This document shows positions 5,508 to 13,970 of a stretch of DNA of 15,562 nucleotides, in pieces (position 1 is the first letter of the stretch; each line of letters opens with the position of its first letter). The stretch covers positions 1 through 15,562 of the forward strand of contig JAJZJJ010000013.1 in NCBI GenBank assembly GCA_021810175.1. Direction: 5' to 3'. The DNA comes from Acidobacteriota bacterium (lineage in GTDB: Bacteria; Acidobacteriota; Terriglobia; Terriglobales; Acidobacteriaceae). The position numbers and the translations under genes are program-made. The notes below the pieces were generated by a model that was given only the letters and a program-made list of their open reading frames with translations, had not been told where the DNA came from and ran no database searches.

Positions 5508-7430
5508 CTACCACTGGACGCCGGGGTAGAGGCTGGGGAGGCGGTCGGCGCGGAACTGGTCGGCGCCTGGGGTGGTGGCCTGCCAGATGACGCGGGTGGC
5601 GGTGGGGTTGAGCTCCTGGATGATGCTGCCGGAGAGGGGGGCGCAGAAATCCACGTGGATGTCGCCGTTGGGGAGTTTGGCGAGGTCTCCGCCGAAGAAG
5701 CTGAAGTAGCTGGGGGGCGGGGTGTAATTGACGATCATGGTGGCGGTCATGTTGCCCTCATTGACTTCGAGGACAGGGGCGGTGGAGTAGCAATAGGGGT
5801 TGGTGGGGGCCTGCGGCTTGCAGATGACCTGGCCGATGGGCGGGGGAAAGAAGCGGTCGTTGCCGTTGTCCATCATGCCGATGCGGAAGACGCCGGTGGT
5901 GACGGAGGTGAAGTAGTTCATGCCGTGCTGGGCATAGAACCAGTCCTGGGGGGATTTGGCATTGAGGAGTTTGAAGTCGCCGCCGTAGCCGAGACGCCAG
6001 AGGACGTTGCCGGAACCCTTGCCGTCGTCGAAGGCGATCTTGATGATCCAGTTCTGATGACGCATGGAGAGCAACAGATTGTGGTCATCGGTGGAGTAAA
6101 GCATGTCGTTGGAGTGGGTCCAGTCAGGGAAATAGAGGGGGTGGCGATTGACGCTGAGGTGGTCAAAGGCGTCCCAGAGCCAGTCGGGATTGCCGTTCTG
6201 GTCGACGTCGACGAGGACGTCGCCGAGGACCTGGGTGGTGCCGGGATGGCCGGGGAGGTTGGTGAAGTCTTTGGGATAGGAGCAGAGCAGGACCCAGTGG
6301 CCGTTGGGCAGGGCGAGGACGTCGTGGTGGAAATTTTTGAGGGTGTAGGGATTGCCGGAGGAGTTGTGGAAGCCGTCGGCGGCGAGGCGCTGGTTGAGCT
6401 GGTCCATGGTGATCTGGCGGACGGTGTTGCCGGCGAGGTCGACTTCGCGGACCAGATTGAGGGTGGTGGGCTGAGAGTTGATGATTTTGGTGGTGAGGGA
6501 GGAGAGGTAGGAGATGGTCATCAGGAAATCGCCGTTGGGGAGGAGATGGATTCCCTGAATGGAGTCGAGTTTGGAGCCGCCCTGGTAGGTGTAGGTCCAG
6601 ATGACATGGCCCTGGAGGTCGGTGGCGAAGGCCTGAGTGACGTTGCCGGGGAGGATGGTGTTGAAGAGCTCGATGCCGGGCTGGGGAGTTCCGGACTGGG
6701 TAATCTTCACCGGGCTGGTGACGGGAGGCGTGCCGGTGACCAGGGGCTGGCCGGAGACGAAGGTGTCGTGATCGACGTCAGTGAAGGTGGCGCCGTTGTT
6801 GAGGGCGACCTGGGCGCGCATGTGGTAGAGGGTGGTGGCCTGCATGCCGGCGACGTAGATGCTGACCTGGCCGCCATTGGCGGAGGGCGTGGCGACCCGC
6901 CAGGTGTTGAGCCCGTAGCTGGTGGTTTTGCCGAACTGGATGGAGACATTGCCGGGCGCGGGGAGATAGATGGAGTACTGATCGACCTGGGGATTGGCGG
7001 TGGGGTAGATGACGCCGGGATCGATGACGGAGGCGACGGCGGAGGCGTAGTCCTGCTTTGGAGCGCCGACGAGCGAAGCGGTGACGGTGAAGTTGGCGCT
7101 CTGCGAGAGGCTGGGGGGAGCGGTGTAGTTGCCGGAGGAGTCGACGACGCCATCGGCCGCATCGCCGCCGGCGACGCCGTTGACGGACCATTGCAGCGCG
7201 CCGCCGGAGGAGGAAGAGGCGTCGAAGTGGATCTTCTCGCCGGGGCTGAGGGCGACGTACTGGGGGCTGATGGTGACGGATCCACCGGAGCCGGCGACGG
7301 GAGCGGGCTGCGAGGGGGAGGATGGCGTGGGGGGCGGGACGGTTCCTTCAGTAACGCCGCAGCCAGCGGCCAGGAGAGCGATCGGAAGAGTCAGCGCGAG
7401 GGCAAGAGCGGCGACACGCGGAGTATTCAC
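5508..7430 (-). CDS. Arylsulfotransferase (ASST) family lipoprotein with N-terminal Ig-like domains
   Basis: ASST enzymes move a sulfate group from one phenolic compound to another without PAPS, in the periplasm, using a six-bladed propeller and an active-site His. Here a lipoprotein signal ends in LLAAGC (Cys24), so the protein is probably membrane-anchored. A Pro/Ser linker (31-50) leads to a bacterial Ig-like domain (about 51-137) and a second beta-sandwich, fibronectin-like domain (about 145-227). The catalytic propeller follows (about 240-640). Conserved-looking His/Arg sites are NFHHD (368-369), DWTHSND (439), MRHQN (457-458) and AQHGM (502), spaced as the ASST active-site residues are. 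Which His is sulfated cannot be told by eye. Start: GTG at 7430 with GGAG 8 bases upstream. Substrates are unknown; no DsbA/DsbL partner is adjacent, unlike in enterobacterial ASST operons. Confidence 0.88.
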   Translation of the reverse strand: MNTPRVAALALALTLPIALLAAGCGVTEGTVPPPTPSSPSQPAPVAGSGGSVTISPQYVALSPGEKIHFDASSSSGGALQWSVNGVAGGDAADGVVDSSGNYTAPPSLSQSANFTVTASLVGAPKQDYASAVASVIDPGVIYPTANPQVDQYSIYLPAPGNVSIQFGKTTSYGLNTWRVATPSANGGQVSIYVAGMQATTLYHMRAQVALNNGATFTDVDHDTFVSGQPLVTGTPPVTSPVKITQSGTPQPGIELFNTILPGNVTQAFATDLQGHVIWTYTYQGGSKLDSIQGIHLLPNGDFLMTISYLSSLTTKIINSQPTTLNLVREVDLAGNTVRQITMDQLNQRLAADGFHNSSGNPYTLKNFHHDVLALPNGHWVLLCSYPKDFTNLPGHPGTTQVLGDVLVDVDQNGNPDWLWDAFDHLSVNRHPLYFPDWTHSNDMLYSTDDHNLLLSMRHQNWIIKIAFDDGKGSGNVLWRLGYGGDFKLLNAKSPQDWFYAQHGMNYFTSVTTGVFRIGMMDNGNDRFFPPPIGQVICKPQAPTNPYCYSTAPVLEVNEGNMTATMIVNYTPPPSYFSFFGGDLAKLPNGDIHVDFCAPLSGSIIQELNPTATRVIWQATTPGADQFRADRLPSLYPGVQW

Positions 7431-7560
7431 TGCATACGCTCCGGATGGCTGGGGCCAGTTGGTGGCCGGTCAGAGCTGGTGGGGAGAACGAGCGGCCGTG
7501 CAGGGATGTGGCTGGCTGGGGTTGCGATATCCGGGGAGGAACTCGGGAATGCCGGAGATC

Positions 7561-7595
7561 AGGAAGCCGGCCGCGTTGGGAATCCCGCGGCCGGC
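7561..7595 (-). terminator. Probable terminator of the outer-membrane protein gene
   Basis: A perfect 10-bp GC stem (7566-7575 with 7586-7595) and a 10-base loop lie 13 bases beyond the stop at 7609 and are followed on the minus strand by TTCCT. The T tract is weak, so some read-through into the ASST gene is possible. Confidence 0.55.
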
Positions 7596-7608
7596 CTGGA
7601 GAGTGCGA

Positions 7609-8511
7609 TTACCAGCGAATGCCGAAGGTGACGGGGATGATTTCCTCGGTGCCTTCGCCGTTGGTGGTTTTGGTGGGCCGGGGCGAGTCGACGAAGACGT
7701 AGCGGGACTCGGCAAAGAGCTTGGCGTTGCTGCCGGAGCCGAAGGCCTTCCAGGCGAAACCGATGCCGAGGTCGGCAGCGGCCTGCATGCTGGAGAACTG
7801 GGCGACGGTGACCGGGGCATAGCCGTAGCTGCAGAAGTAGTAGTAGCAGAACTGCTGCTGCTGGAGGTTGGTGAAGGCGGTTACCTTGCGGCTAAATCCG
7901 CCGCCGCCGGTGATGTAGGGGGTCCAGGAATGCTTTGGGAAGAGGTAGATGATGGGATCGAAGAGCAGGAGGTGCGAGGTGATGTGGCCGCCGCTGGTGC
8001 CGACCTGAGCGAGGGTGGCGCCGGGAATCTTGTTGCGGTTGAATTGGTATTCGAAGAGGAGGCCGTAACGTTTCGTGAAGTTCCAGCCGCCGCCGACGAG
8101 CAGGTTCCAGCCCCAGGTCTCGTAGCCATGGGTGTCATTGCCGATGGGCGCGGTGAAGCCGCCGCCACCGACAAAGGCGATGTGGCTGAGCTTGCTGTGG
8201 TAGCTGGGATACTGCGGGTAGTTCTGCTTGCCGTATTGCGGGGAGGGCGAGGGGCTGGCGAAGCCATATTCGGGATGGAACGCCGGAAGCGAACTGGAGC
8301 TGAAGAGGTTGTTCGCATTGAGGTCTGCGAGGTAGCTCGTCGAAGAAGCCGGGAGGGCAGAGCTGGAGTAGTTGAGGTTTCCCGCCGCCGAGCTGGTGGA
8401 TTTCGAGGTTGTCTGCGCGGTCGCATTGAGCGAAAACGCAAGGACAAAAGCAGAAGCGCCAATCAGTATGCGCCGCAGGAGCGGGCTGGTACCCAGACCA
8501 TTCGCAACCAT
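7609..8511 (-). CDS. Outer-membrane beta-barrel protein, 300 residues
   Basis: A signal peptide (RRILIGASAFVLAFSLNATA|Q, cleavage after residue 32) is followed by a Ser-rich, low-complexity stretch (about 34-105). A barrel domain (about 110-300) then shows alternating aromatic/Gly strands such as HIAFVGGGGFTAPIG, WNLLVGGGWNF, YGLLFEYQFN, YITGGGGFSRK, DLGIGFAWK, LFAESRYVFV and the terminal VTFGIRW. The final aromatic residue is typical of Omp85-inserted porin-like or OmpA-type barrels. The specific function is unknown. The start at 8511 is preferred over an upstream in-frame ATG at 8625 because gaagggg lies 7 bases before it and the signal peptide begins there. Two Cys (CYYYFC) sit in a probable loop. 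Confidence 0.85.
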   Translation of the reverse strand: MVANGLGTSPLLRRILIGASAFVLAFSLNATAQTTSKSTSSAAGNLNYSSSALPASSTSYLADLNANNLFSSSSLPAFHPEYGFASPSPSPQYGKQNYPQYPSYHSKLSHIAFVGGGGFTAPIGNDTHGYETWGWNLLVGGGWNFTKRYGLLFEYQFNRNKIPGATLAQVGTSGGHITSHLLLFDPIIYLFPKHSWTPYITGGGGFSRKVTAFTNLQQQQFCYYYFCSYGYAPVTVAQFSSMQAAADLGIGFAWKAFGSGSNAKLFAESRYVFVDSPRPTKTTNGEGTEEIIPVTFGIRW

Positions 8512-8665
8512 GACTAAACCCCTTCGGAAGAGCAATTTTACGAAACCCGGCCGGAGCGAACCGTGGGACGCTCCGCTCTTTATTTTGACACCGGAATCAT
8601 CGCTAAGTTGCAGGGTAGGATGCATTTTCGTATTTCGGCGTCAGTGCACGGGCAGAGTTTAGACG

Positions 8666-8703
8666 AAAAAGCCCGGACAGCGGGAGCGCTGTCCGGGCTT
8701 TTT
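8666..8703 (-). terminator. Bidirectional Rho-independent terminator after the RNase E/G gene
   Basis: The arms gcccggacagc (8671-8681) and gctgtccgggc (8688-8698) are perfect over 11 bp, with loop gggagc, and are flanked by AAAAA and TTTTT. It works in either direction; the minus-strand RNase gene ends 47 bases before it. Confidence 0.93.
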
Positions 8704-8750
8704 GATGAAGGGGTGGAAGGGCGTTCCGTGAGGTGAAAGCCCCTCGGTTG

Positions 8751-11700
8751 TCAGCCCTGGATGTCGAACTGCTCGGGCGGGAGCGAGGGATCGCTCTTGA
8801 CGATGATGGTCCGGCCGATCATCTCCTCGAGTTCGTTCAGCCACTTCGCATTGTTGCTCTTGAGGACCTTGACGACTTCGGGATGGACGCGCAGGAGGAC
8901 ATCGTTGCGTTCGAAATGGCTCATCATCTTGCGCATTTCGATGTAGAGCTCGTTGGCGACGGTGATGGGGCTCTTGACCATGCCGGTGCCGGTGCAGACG
9001 GGGCAGGGCACGCTGAGGGTCCGCTCCAGGGACTGCTTGACGCGCTTGCGGGTGATGGCGACGAGGCCGAAGTCGTTGAACTGCAGGACTTTGGAGGGAG
9101 CGCGATCGGCCTTGAGGGCGTCTTCGAGGGCCTGCGTGACCTTCTGCCGGTTGCGGCGCTCATCCATATCGATGAAGTCGATGACGATAATGCCGCCGAG
9201 GTCGCGGAGGCGAATCTGGCGGACGATCTCGGGGATGGCGTCGAGGTTGGTCTTGAGGATGGTGTCCTCAAGGCGGGCGGTTTTGCCGACGTACTTGCCG
9301 GTGTTGATGTCGATGGCGACGAGGGCCTCAGTCTGGTTGATGACGATGGAGCCGCCGGACTTGAGCCAGACTTTGGACTTGAGGGCCTTGCTGATTTCCT
9401 CGTCAATGCCGAACTGCTCGAAGAGCGGCGTGTGCTTGGTGTAGAGCTTGACGCGGCGAACGAGGGAGGGCTGGAAGCGATTGAGGAAGCGAACAATGCG
9501 CTCGTACTCGGTTTCGCTGTCGACCCAGATGGTGGAGAAGTTGTCGCTGACCTGATCGCGGAGGATGCGCTCGACGAGGTTGAGGTCGTGGTAGATGAGG
9601 GCAGGCGCTTTGGCATTGTCGGAGCGCTGCTTCATCTCGGTCCAGAGATTGATGAGGAAGCGGATATCGGCGCGGAGCTCGTCCTCGCTGGCGTGTTCGG
9701 CGGCGGTGCGGACGATGAATCCACCGGCGGCGTCGCCTTTTTCGCTGATGAGGATGCGCTTGAGGCGCTGACGCTCCTCGTCGGCGGCGATTTTGCGGGA
9801 GACGCCGACGTGGTTGACGGTGGGCATGAAGACGAGGAAGCGGCCGGGCAGGGCGATGTGGCTGGTGATGCGGGCGCCCTTGCGCGCGATGGGCTCCTTG
9901 GCGATCTGGACGAGGATTTCCTGGCCCTGCTTCAGCAATTCGCTGATAACGGGGACGTCCATGGTCTGCATGTTGGGGCGACGGCCGCTGTGGCGGCGAT
10001 TGCCGCTTTGCTGGCGTCCGCGGCCGCCACGGCGGTCGAAACGGCGACCTTCGCGGCGCTGGGGAGCAGGCTCAGCGGAAGGCTCCTCCGCGCCTTCGGC
10101 AGCGGGCTGGGCGTATTCGTCCTCGTCGAGGTCTTCCTGGAGATCGAGGTCGGCGGCTTCGGTGAAACCGGACTCGGAGTCAAAGGACTCTTCTTCCTCG
10201 GAAGCCTGAGCCGGGTTGTCGTACCCGAGACGCTTCTCGATGTGGACGTCGCGGACGGCCTCACCGACTGTGGCGGCCTGGTCGAGGGTCTCCTCTTCCA
10301 TTTCGTCGGGAGCGTGTTCGTCGGACTCGCCGGAGATAGGCTCGAAGTCGTATTCGTCCTCGTCGATGATCTCCTCTTCGAGGACGCCCATGCCGGGGGC
10401 GTAGCCAAAGAGCTGGCGGACGACTTCCGCCTCGGGGGAGTTGGCACTGAGATCGGAGGTTGGGAGAGATTCGCCGCGCAGAGCCTCGGAGACATCGGCA
10501 TCGTCGTCGGATTCGTCGATTTCCTCCATTACGGCTTCTTCGTCCGCGGGCGGGGTGAAGCGCATTTCGCCGCGGGGAGTCTCCACACGGTACGAGGCGG
10601 AGGCTTCCTCGGGCTCGTACTCCTGGACTTCCTCGTGGATTTCTTCGTGGATTTCCTCGTGCGCTTCGGGCTCAGGCTGAACTTCGAGAGCGGTCGGGGC
10701 CGGCGCTTCTGCGGGCTGCGGCTCGTGAGTCTCAGCGGGTTCAGCGATTTCGCGATGGATCGTCTCCTGGGCCGCCGGGGCTGCCGCTTCCTCGGGCTGG
10801 GCTGCCGGCTCCACATGGTGAGGAGCGGCGGAGGGCTCAGCGAAGTCGCCGGAAGTCTCGGGGGCGTGTTCGACGGGCGCGGGCTGGGCGGCAGACGCCG
10901 GTGCAGCCGGAGAGCGGCGGTGACGGGACAGGGATTCGCCGGGCAGGATAGCGCCTCCGTCCCAGCCGGATGGAACCTCAATCAGCGTGGAAGGCTTTGC
11001 GGAGCTGACCTGCGCCGGACGGGAGGGAGCTTCGGACGGCTTTGCCTGGCGGGCGCCGCCGCCGTATTTGGAAAGCGATTCGCCCGGAAGCAGGATGGGC
11101 GGGCTGAGGGTGGCGATACCGCCGGGAGCGCCATGCTCGGGAAGAACAGCCGGTTCGGCGGAGATCGCTTCCTCGACAACTTCAGGGGATTCGAGAGGGC
11201 GCTCGGGGCGGGCACCACGCCCGCGGATGCGGCGTCGACGGCCGGGCCAGCGGCGCACACCGGATTCTTCGTCGCCGTCGAGGGGTTCGCGCTCCGACTG
11301 GCGCGCGGAGGCTTCGGAGATATGGAGAGCGCCTTCCTGCGCGGGAACGCGGCGGGGCTCGCGGGGTTCGCGATTGTCCCGGGCCTCGCGGGATTCACGG
11401 GGTTCGCGGGATTCGCGGGGCTCACGGGGCTCCCGATTTTCGCGGGACTCGCGGGGTTCGCGGGATTCGCGAGGTTCGCGGGATTCGCGGGATTCGCGGT
11501 GGCGTCGGCCGCTGCCGCCACTGGCGTCGATGCGCTCGAAGTCGGCGGAATCCTCTTCCTGCTCTTCGAGGAAGTCGGTGACATAGAGGAAAGCGTCGCG
11601 CTCGAGGCCGAGGTCCACAAATGCGGACTGCATGCCGGGGAGGACGCGGGTGACGCGGCCCTTGTAAACAGAGCCGGCGAGGGTGTATTCGTTTTCGCGC

Positions 11701-11789
11701 TCGTAGTAGATTTCCGCGAGCTGATCGTCTTCAAGAATCGCAAGCCGCGTTTCGTGCGGGGTGCTGGAGATGCAAATTTCTTTTGCCAT
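8751..11789 (-). CDS. rng: Ribonuclease E/G with a giant insertion in the S1 domain, 1012 residues
   Basis: The enzyme is a single-strand endoribonuclease that starts mRNA decay and matures rRNA and tRNA. N-terminal residues 1-75 contain the start of the family fold and the first strands of the S1 domain (VYKGRVTRVLPGMQSAFVDLG). About 530 disordered residues (about 76-608) then interrupt it: Arg-Glu-x repeats (98-146), an Arg-rich patch (179-193), two LPGESLS motifs (234-240 and 282-288), a Pro/Ala/Glu region, His-Glu-Glu repeats (377-388), acidic stretches (421-435, 470-480, 495-560) and a basic RGG-like end (578-604). S1 resumes at DVPVISELLKQGQEILVQ. The catalytic DNase I-like part has D827 (AIDIN) and D871 (IDFIDM), matching E. 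coli D303 and D346, and the Zn-link CPVC (C929, C932). A short small domain ends the protein, with no long C-terminal scaffold. The start matches the family and has GAGG upstream. RNase E versus G cannot be settled. Confidence 0.96.
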   Translation of the reverse strand: MAKEICISSTPHETRLAILEDDQLAEIYYERENEYTLAGSVYKGRVTRVLPGMQSAFVDLGLERDAFLYVTDFLEEQEEDSADFERIDASGGSGRRHRESRESREPRESREPRESRENREPREPRESREPRESREARDNREPREPRRVPAQEGALHISEASARQSEREPLDGDEESGVRRWPGRRRRIRGRGARPERPLESPEVVEEAISAEPAVLPEHGAPGGIATLSPPILLPGESLSKYGGGARQAKPSEAPSRPAQVSSAKPSTLIEVPSGWDGGAILPGESLSRHRRSPAAPASAAQPAPVEHAPETSGDFAEPSAAPHHVEPAAQPEEAAAPAAQETIHREIAEPAETHEPQPAEAPAPTALEVQPEPEAHEEIHEEIHEEVQEYEPEEASASYRVETPRGEMRFTPPADEEAVMEEIDESDDDADVSEALRGESLPTSDLSANSPEAEVVRQLFGYAPGMGVLEEEIIDEDEYDFEPISGESDEHAPDEMEEETLDQAATVGEAVRDVHIEKRLGYDNPAQASEEEESFDSESGFTEAADLDLQEDLDEDEYAQPAAEGAEEPSAEPAPQRREGRRFDRRGGRGRQQSGNRRHSGRRPNMQTMDVPVISELLKQGQEILVQIAKEPIARKGARITSHIALPGRFLVFMPTVNHVGVSRKIAADEERQRLKRILISEKGDAAGGFIVRTAAEHASEDELRADIRFLINLWTEMKQRSDNAKAPALIYHDLNLVERILRDQVSDNFSTIWVDSETEYERIVRFLNRFQPSLVRRVKLYTKHTPLFEQFGIDEEISKALKSKVWLKSGGSIVINQTEALVAIDINTGKYVGKTARLEDTILKTNLDAIPEIVRQIRLRDLGGIIVIDFIDMDERRNRQKVTQALEDALKADRAPSKVLQFNDFGLVAITRKRVKQSLERTLSVPCPVCTGTGMVKSPITVANELYIEMRKMMSHFERNDVLLRVHPEVVKVLKSNNAKWLNELEEMIGRTIIVKSDPSLPPEQFDIQG
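11352..11498 (-). repeat. In-frame tandem 9-bp repeat tract encoding Arg-Glu-Ser/Arg-Glu-Pro
   Basis: Imperfect units of the type cgggattcg/cggggttcg on the plus strand encode (Arg-Glu-Ser/Pro)n at residues 98-146 of the RNase. The period of 9 or 18 bases with few frame-changing differences suggests growth by replication slippage, kept in frame by selection. Confidence 0.8.
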
Positions 11790-12101
11790 TCCGCCTCAAT
11801 GTGCCGAGGAGGAGCAGAACGGGTTACCGGGGAGGGCCGGGAGTGGCGAAGGAACGACTGTGCCAATTCACACGCAGACGAGGGTCATGGGGTTCCGAGA
11901 CCGAGCCAGGGCGCGGAGGGAACCGGTGTGGCCATCGAATGCGGAGAGAAGAGATACGTGGTGGGGAGTCGTTCGCGCGCGGAGAGTTTGTGACCGCTTC
12001 AGCCGTCTCGCATGGCGGGGCCGTTACCCGTCTCAGCACGCCCATTCCTGATCCTGCCCGGCCCGACTGATCCAATCGGCCGGTTAGTCCTTCGTTAACT
12101 C
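11790..12101 (-). other. Untranslated leader/promoter region of the RNase E/G gene
   Basis: About 310 bases lie between the rodA terminator and the RNase start codon. I see no gene and no promoter pair good enough to call. A long leader would fit RNase E-type autoregulation through the 5' UTR, as known in E. coli, but no specific fold is evident here. Confidence 0.4.
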
Positions 12102-12128
12102 AAAAAAACCTGCGCCCGCGGAGCGGGC
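12102..12128 (-). terminator. Rho-independent terminator of rodA
   Basis: On the minus strand gcccgc (12119-12114 side) and gcgggc form a 6-bp GC stem with a 3-base loop; then comes GCAGG-like spacing and seven T residues. It lies about 30 bases past the rodA stop, which argues that the RNase gene is transcribed separately. Confidence 0.65.
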
Positions 12129-12158
12129 CCTGCTGGTCCAACAAAACCTGGTACGCCA

Positions 12159-13259
12159 CTAGTTCACGAAACGGCTCATACGGACATTCATCACCATGCC
12201 GAGAGCGAGGAACGTGAACAGTACCGAGGATCCTCCGTAGCTCATAAGAGGGAGAGGAATCCCGGTCACCGGCATCAGCCCCAGAACCATTCCAACGTTG
12301 ACGGCGATCTCGAAAGTGAGGACGGCCGCCACGCCCATCACCATAAGGGAACCTGGAAGGTCCGCAGCTGTCTGAGCGTTCTGAATCAAACGCATCAGTA
12401 TAAGGAAGTATAGCAGCAGGACGAGCACGGCACCAATAAATCCGTGTTCCTCGCAGAAAGCGGCGAAGATGAAGTCGGTATAGGGGATGGGGAGGAAATC
12501 GCCCTGGGTCTGGGTTCCATGGGTGGAACCGCGGCCAAAGACGCCGCCGTCGCCGACGGCGATTTTGGACTGGAGGATCTGATAGCCGCTGCCCTGGGGA
12601 TCGGCGCCGGGGTTCATGAAGGCGGTGAGGCGGGCTTTTTGATAGGGCTTCAGGAATCTGCCGCTGGTCCAGATGCCGGTGACGGTGGAGACCATGACCA
12701 GGGTGAGGATGGCGCCTTTTTTCCAGTCGATGCCGCCGAGGAAGAGGCCGAGCAGCAGGGTTGGAGCGTAGGTGAGGGCGGTGCCCATGTCCGGCTGCTT
12801 GAGGACGAGGAGCATGGGGATGGCCACGAGAACCATGGACTTGAGGATGTCGCGCCAGGTGAGGCCGCGGCCAGCGAGGCTGGTGAAATAGCGGGCCATG
12901 ACGACGATGAGCACCAGCTTGACCCATTCGGAGGGCTGGAAATGCATGCCGCCAGGGAGCCTGATCCAGCGCTTGCCGCCCATGACCCGGGTGCCGACGA
13001 CCAGGACGGCGACCAGGGAGACGAGGCAAAAGCCGTAGATCCAGTAGATGGCGTTCAGGAGCTTGTGGTAGTCGAGGATGGACATGACAAACATGGCCAC
13101 CAGACCAGCGGCAATCCAGACCAGCTGCAGCTTCTCAAAACCCTGGAAGCGGGTGTGGAGGGTGGCGCTGTAAATCTCAAAGACGCTGACGATCGAGAGG
13201 ATCATCACAAACGTAAAGAGCGTCCAGTCAAAATCACGGAGGGAAAGGAAACGGCGCAT
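12159..13259 (-). CDS. rodA: RodA, SEDS peptidoglycan glycosyltransferase, 366 residues
   Basis: RodA polymerises lipid II into glycan strands in the inner membrane during elongation, with PBP2 as transpeptidase partner. The protein has about ten hydrophobic segments and every SEDS hallmark: GGKRWIRLPGG, QPSEWVKL, KQPDMGTAL (155-161), GSTHGTQTQGDFLPIPYTDFIFA (with catalytic-position D262), EEHGF, and PLPLMSYGGSS (335-345). The length is normal for RodA, and no FtsW-like extra tail is present. The open frame extends 93 codons upstream to 13538, but that part is Pro/Arg-rich, unlike SEDS proteins, so the ATG at 13259 (MRRFLSLRDFDW) is chosen although its ribosome-binding site is weak. Acidobacterial rodA normally follows mreCD and the PBP2 gene; none is present upstream in this window. 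Confidence 0.95.
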   Translation of the reverse strand: MRRFLSLRDFDWTLFTFVMILSIVSVFEIYSATLHTRFQGFEKLQLVWIAAGLVAMFVMSILDYHKLLNAIYWIYGFCLVSLVAVLVVGTRVMGGKRWIRLPGGMHFQPSEWVKLVLIVVMARYFTSLAGRGLTWRDILKSMVLVAIPMLLVLKQPDMGTALTYAPTLLLGLFLGGIDWKKGAILTLVMVSTVTGIWTSGRFLKPYQKARLTAFMNPGADPQGSGYQILQSKIAVGDGGVFGRGSTHGTQTQGDFLPIPYTDFIFAAFCEEHGFIGAVLVLLLYFLILMRLIQNAQTAADLPGSLMVMGVAAVLTFEIAVNVGMVLGLMPVTGIPLPLMSYGGSSVLFTFLALGMVMNVRMSRFVN

Positions 13260-13640
13260 ACAATCCACAGGGAACCCCGGCTGGGGTCCTGTTGAGCTGG
13301 GTAAGGGACTCTGAGAGAAATTATCGCATTGCGCGGGGTGGTCAGGCTGAGCAGGACAGGGATTGAGCGAGAATTCTGAGGCTGGTTTGGCGGGCGGAAG
13401 AATGTCAGGCCGGTTTGGCGGCGGCCGGGCTCTGTGCGAGGGCGCCAGGATGCATGATTTTTTTGACGTCCCTGTCCTGAAATCTGGACAAAAGCAACGG
13501 CCGGCCGGGGCTTCGCTGTTCCGGCGGGCAACGAGCAATCGCGAGGAAGTCTCCGGGAAGCTCGGTGGAGCGCGAAAGTGGCGCGGGTGCCGATCCCATG
13601 GTCCTTTGAATGCTAGAGGGGGTGCTATTGGAGGATTGTG
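13260..13640. other. Divergent intergenic region between rodA and the zinc-ribbon gene
   Basis: This stretch must hold the promoters for rodA (minus) and the small zinc-ribbon gene (plus). A TTGACG sits at 13463-13468 after a run of T, but no convincing -10 element follows at normal spacing. A weak inverted pair (tgtcc/ggaca, about 13480-13496) is nearby. No gene or known RNA was recognised. Confidence 0.4.
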
Positions 13641-13925
13641 ATGATCTGCGCGAACCCCGAGTGCCGTCGGGAGTCAAGTTACCTGAGAAGCGGAAGTCTG
13701 TACTGGGTCGACGAGCACCCGGCGAGCGGGAGGAGTGCGCGGAGGCGGTTTATCTGGCTTTGCAGCGATTGCGCCCGGAAGTTCAGAGTGGAAACCTGGA
13801 GGCCACCTGGATCGCAGCTGCGGCCGACCGAATCGGGGGAAGAAGTACGGTCAAAACATCCGCGATCGGTATCCGCCGACAGCCTGGGCGATGAGCCAGC
13901 GCTGCGGGCAAGCGCGAGACACTGA
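13641..13925 (+). CDS. Small zinc-ribbon-like protein, 94 residues
   Basis: Two Cys pairs, CANPEC (C3, C8) and CSDC (C41, C44), enclose a short beta segment (SGSLYWVDEHP and RRRFIWLC), as in a zinc ribbon of about 45 residues. The C-terminal half (about 55-94) is polar and probably disordered; it may be partly an extension of no function. GGAGG lies 6 bases before the ATG at 13641; a GTG one codon earlier is also possible. Similar short proteins starting MIC-NPECR are familiar from Acidobacteria, without a known role. It ends 46 bases before the tRNA remnant, so it marks the last core-type gene before the probable island. Confidence 0.75.
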   Translation: MICANPECRRESSYLRSGSLYWVDEHPASGRSARRRFIWLCSDCARKFRVETWRPPGSQLRPTESGEEVRSKHPRSVSADSLGDEPALRASARH

Positions 13926-13970
13926 CGGAGCGATGGAGCCGAGTGGGCTGGGCAAGGCGGCGCATGGGAA

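Noticed and set aside
5349..7631. A 760-codon open frame on the plus strand opposite the arylsulfotransferase gene
   Set aside because: It is Gly/Val/Asp-rich with no recognisable domain, and the minus strand encodes an intact ASST lipoprotein with signal and active-site motifs.
7129..8517. A 462-codon open frame on the plus strand opposite the outer-membrane protein gene
   Set aside because: The minus-strand frame has a ribosome-binding site, signal peptide and beta-barrel ending; the plus frame has none of these.
11352..11498. A CRISPR-like array, because of the regular 9-base periodicity
   Set aside because: There are no unique spacers; units are contiguous and encode Arg-Glu-Ser/Pro in frame within the RNase gene.
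8733..11993. A 1086-codon open frame on the plus strand opposite the RNase E/G gene
   Set aside because: The minus-strand protein has clear family motifs and catalytic residues. The plus frame is a Gly/Phe/Asp-rich shadow created by GC-rich codon use and by the Arg-Glu repeats.
13260..13538. An N-terminal extension of RodA by 93 codons
   Set aside because: The extension is Pro/Arg-rich and unlike SEDS proteins, and the normal RodA N-terminus starts at 13259.
13505..13635. A structured RNA or riboswitch (gaggaagtctccggg resembles part of RNase P RNA)
   Set aside because: The match is short, the remaining RNase P conserved blocks are absent, and the region is too small.
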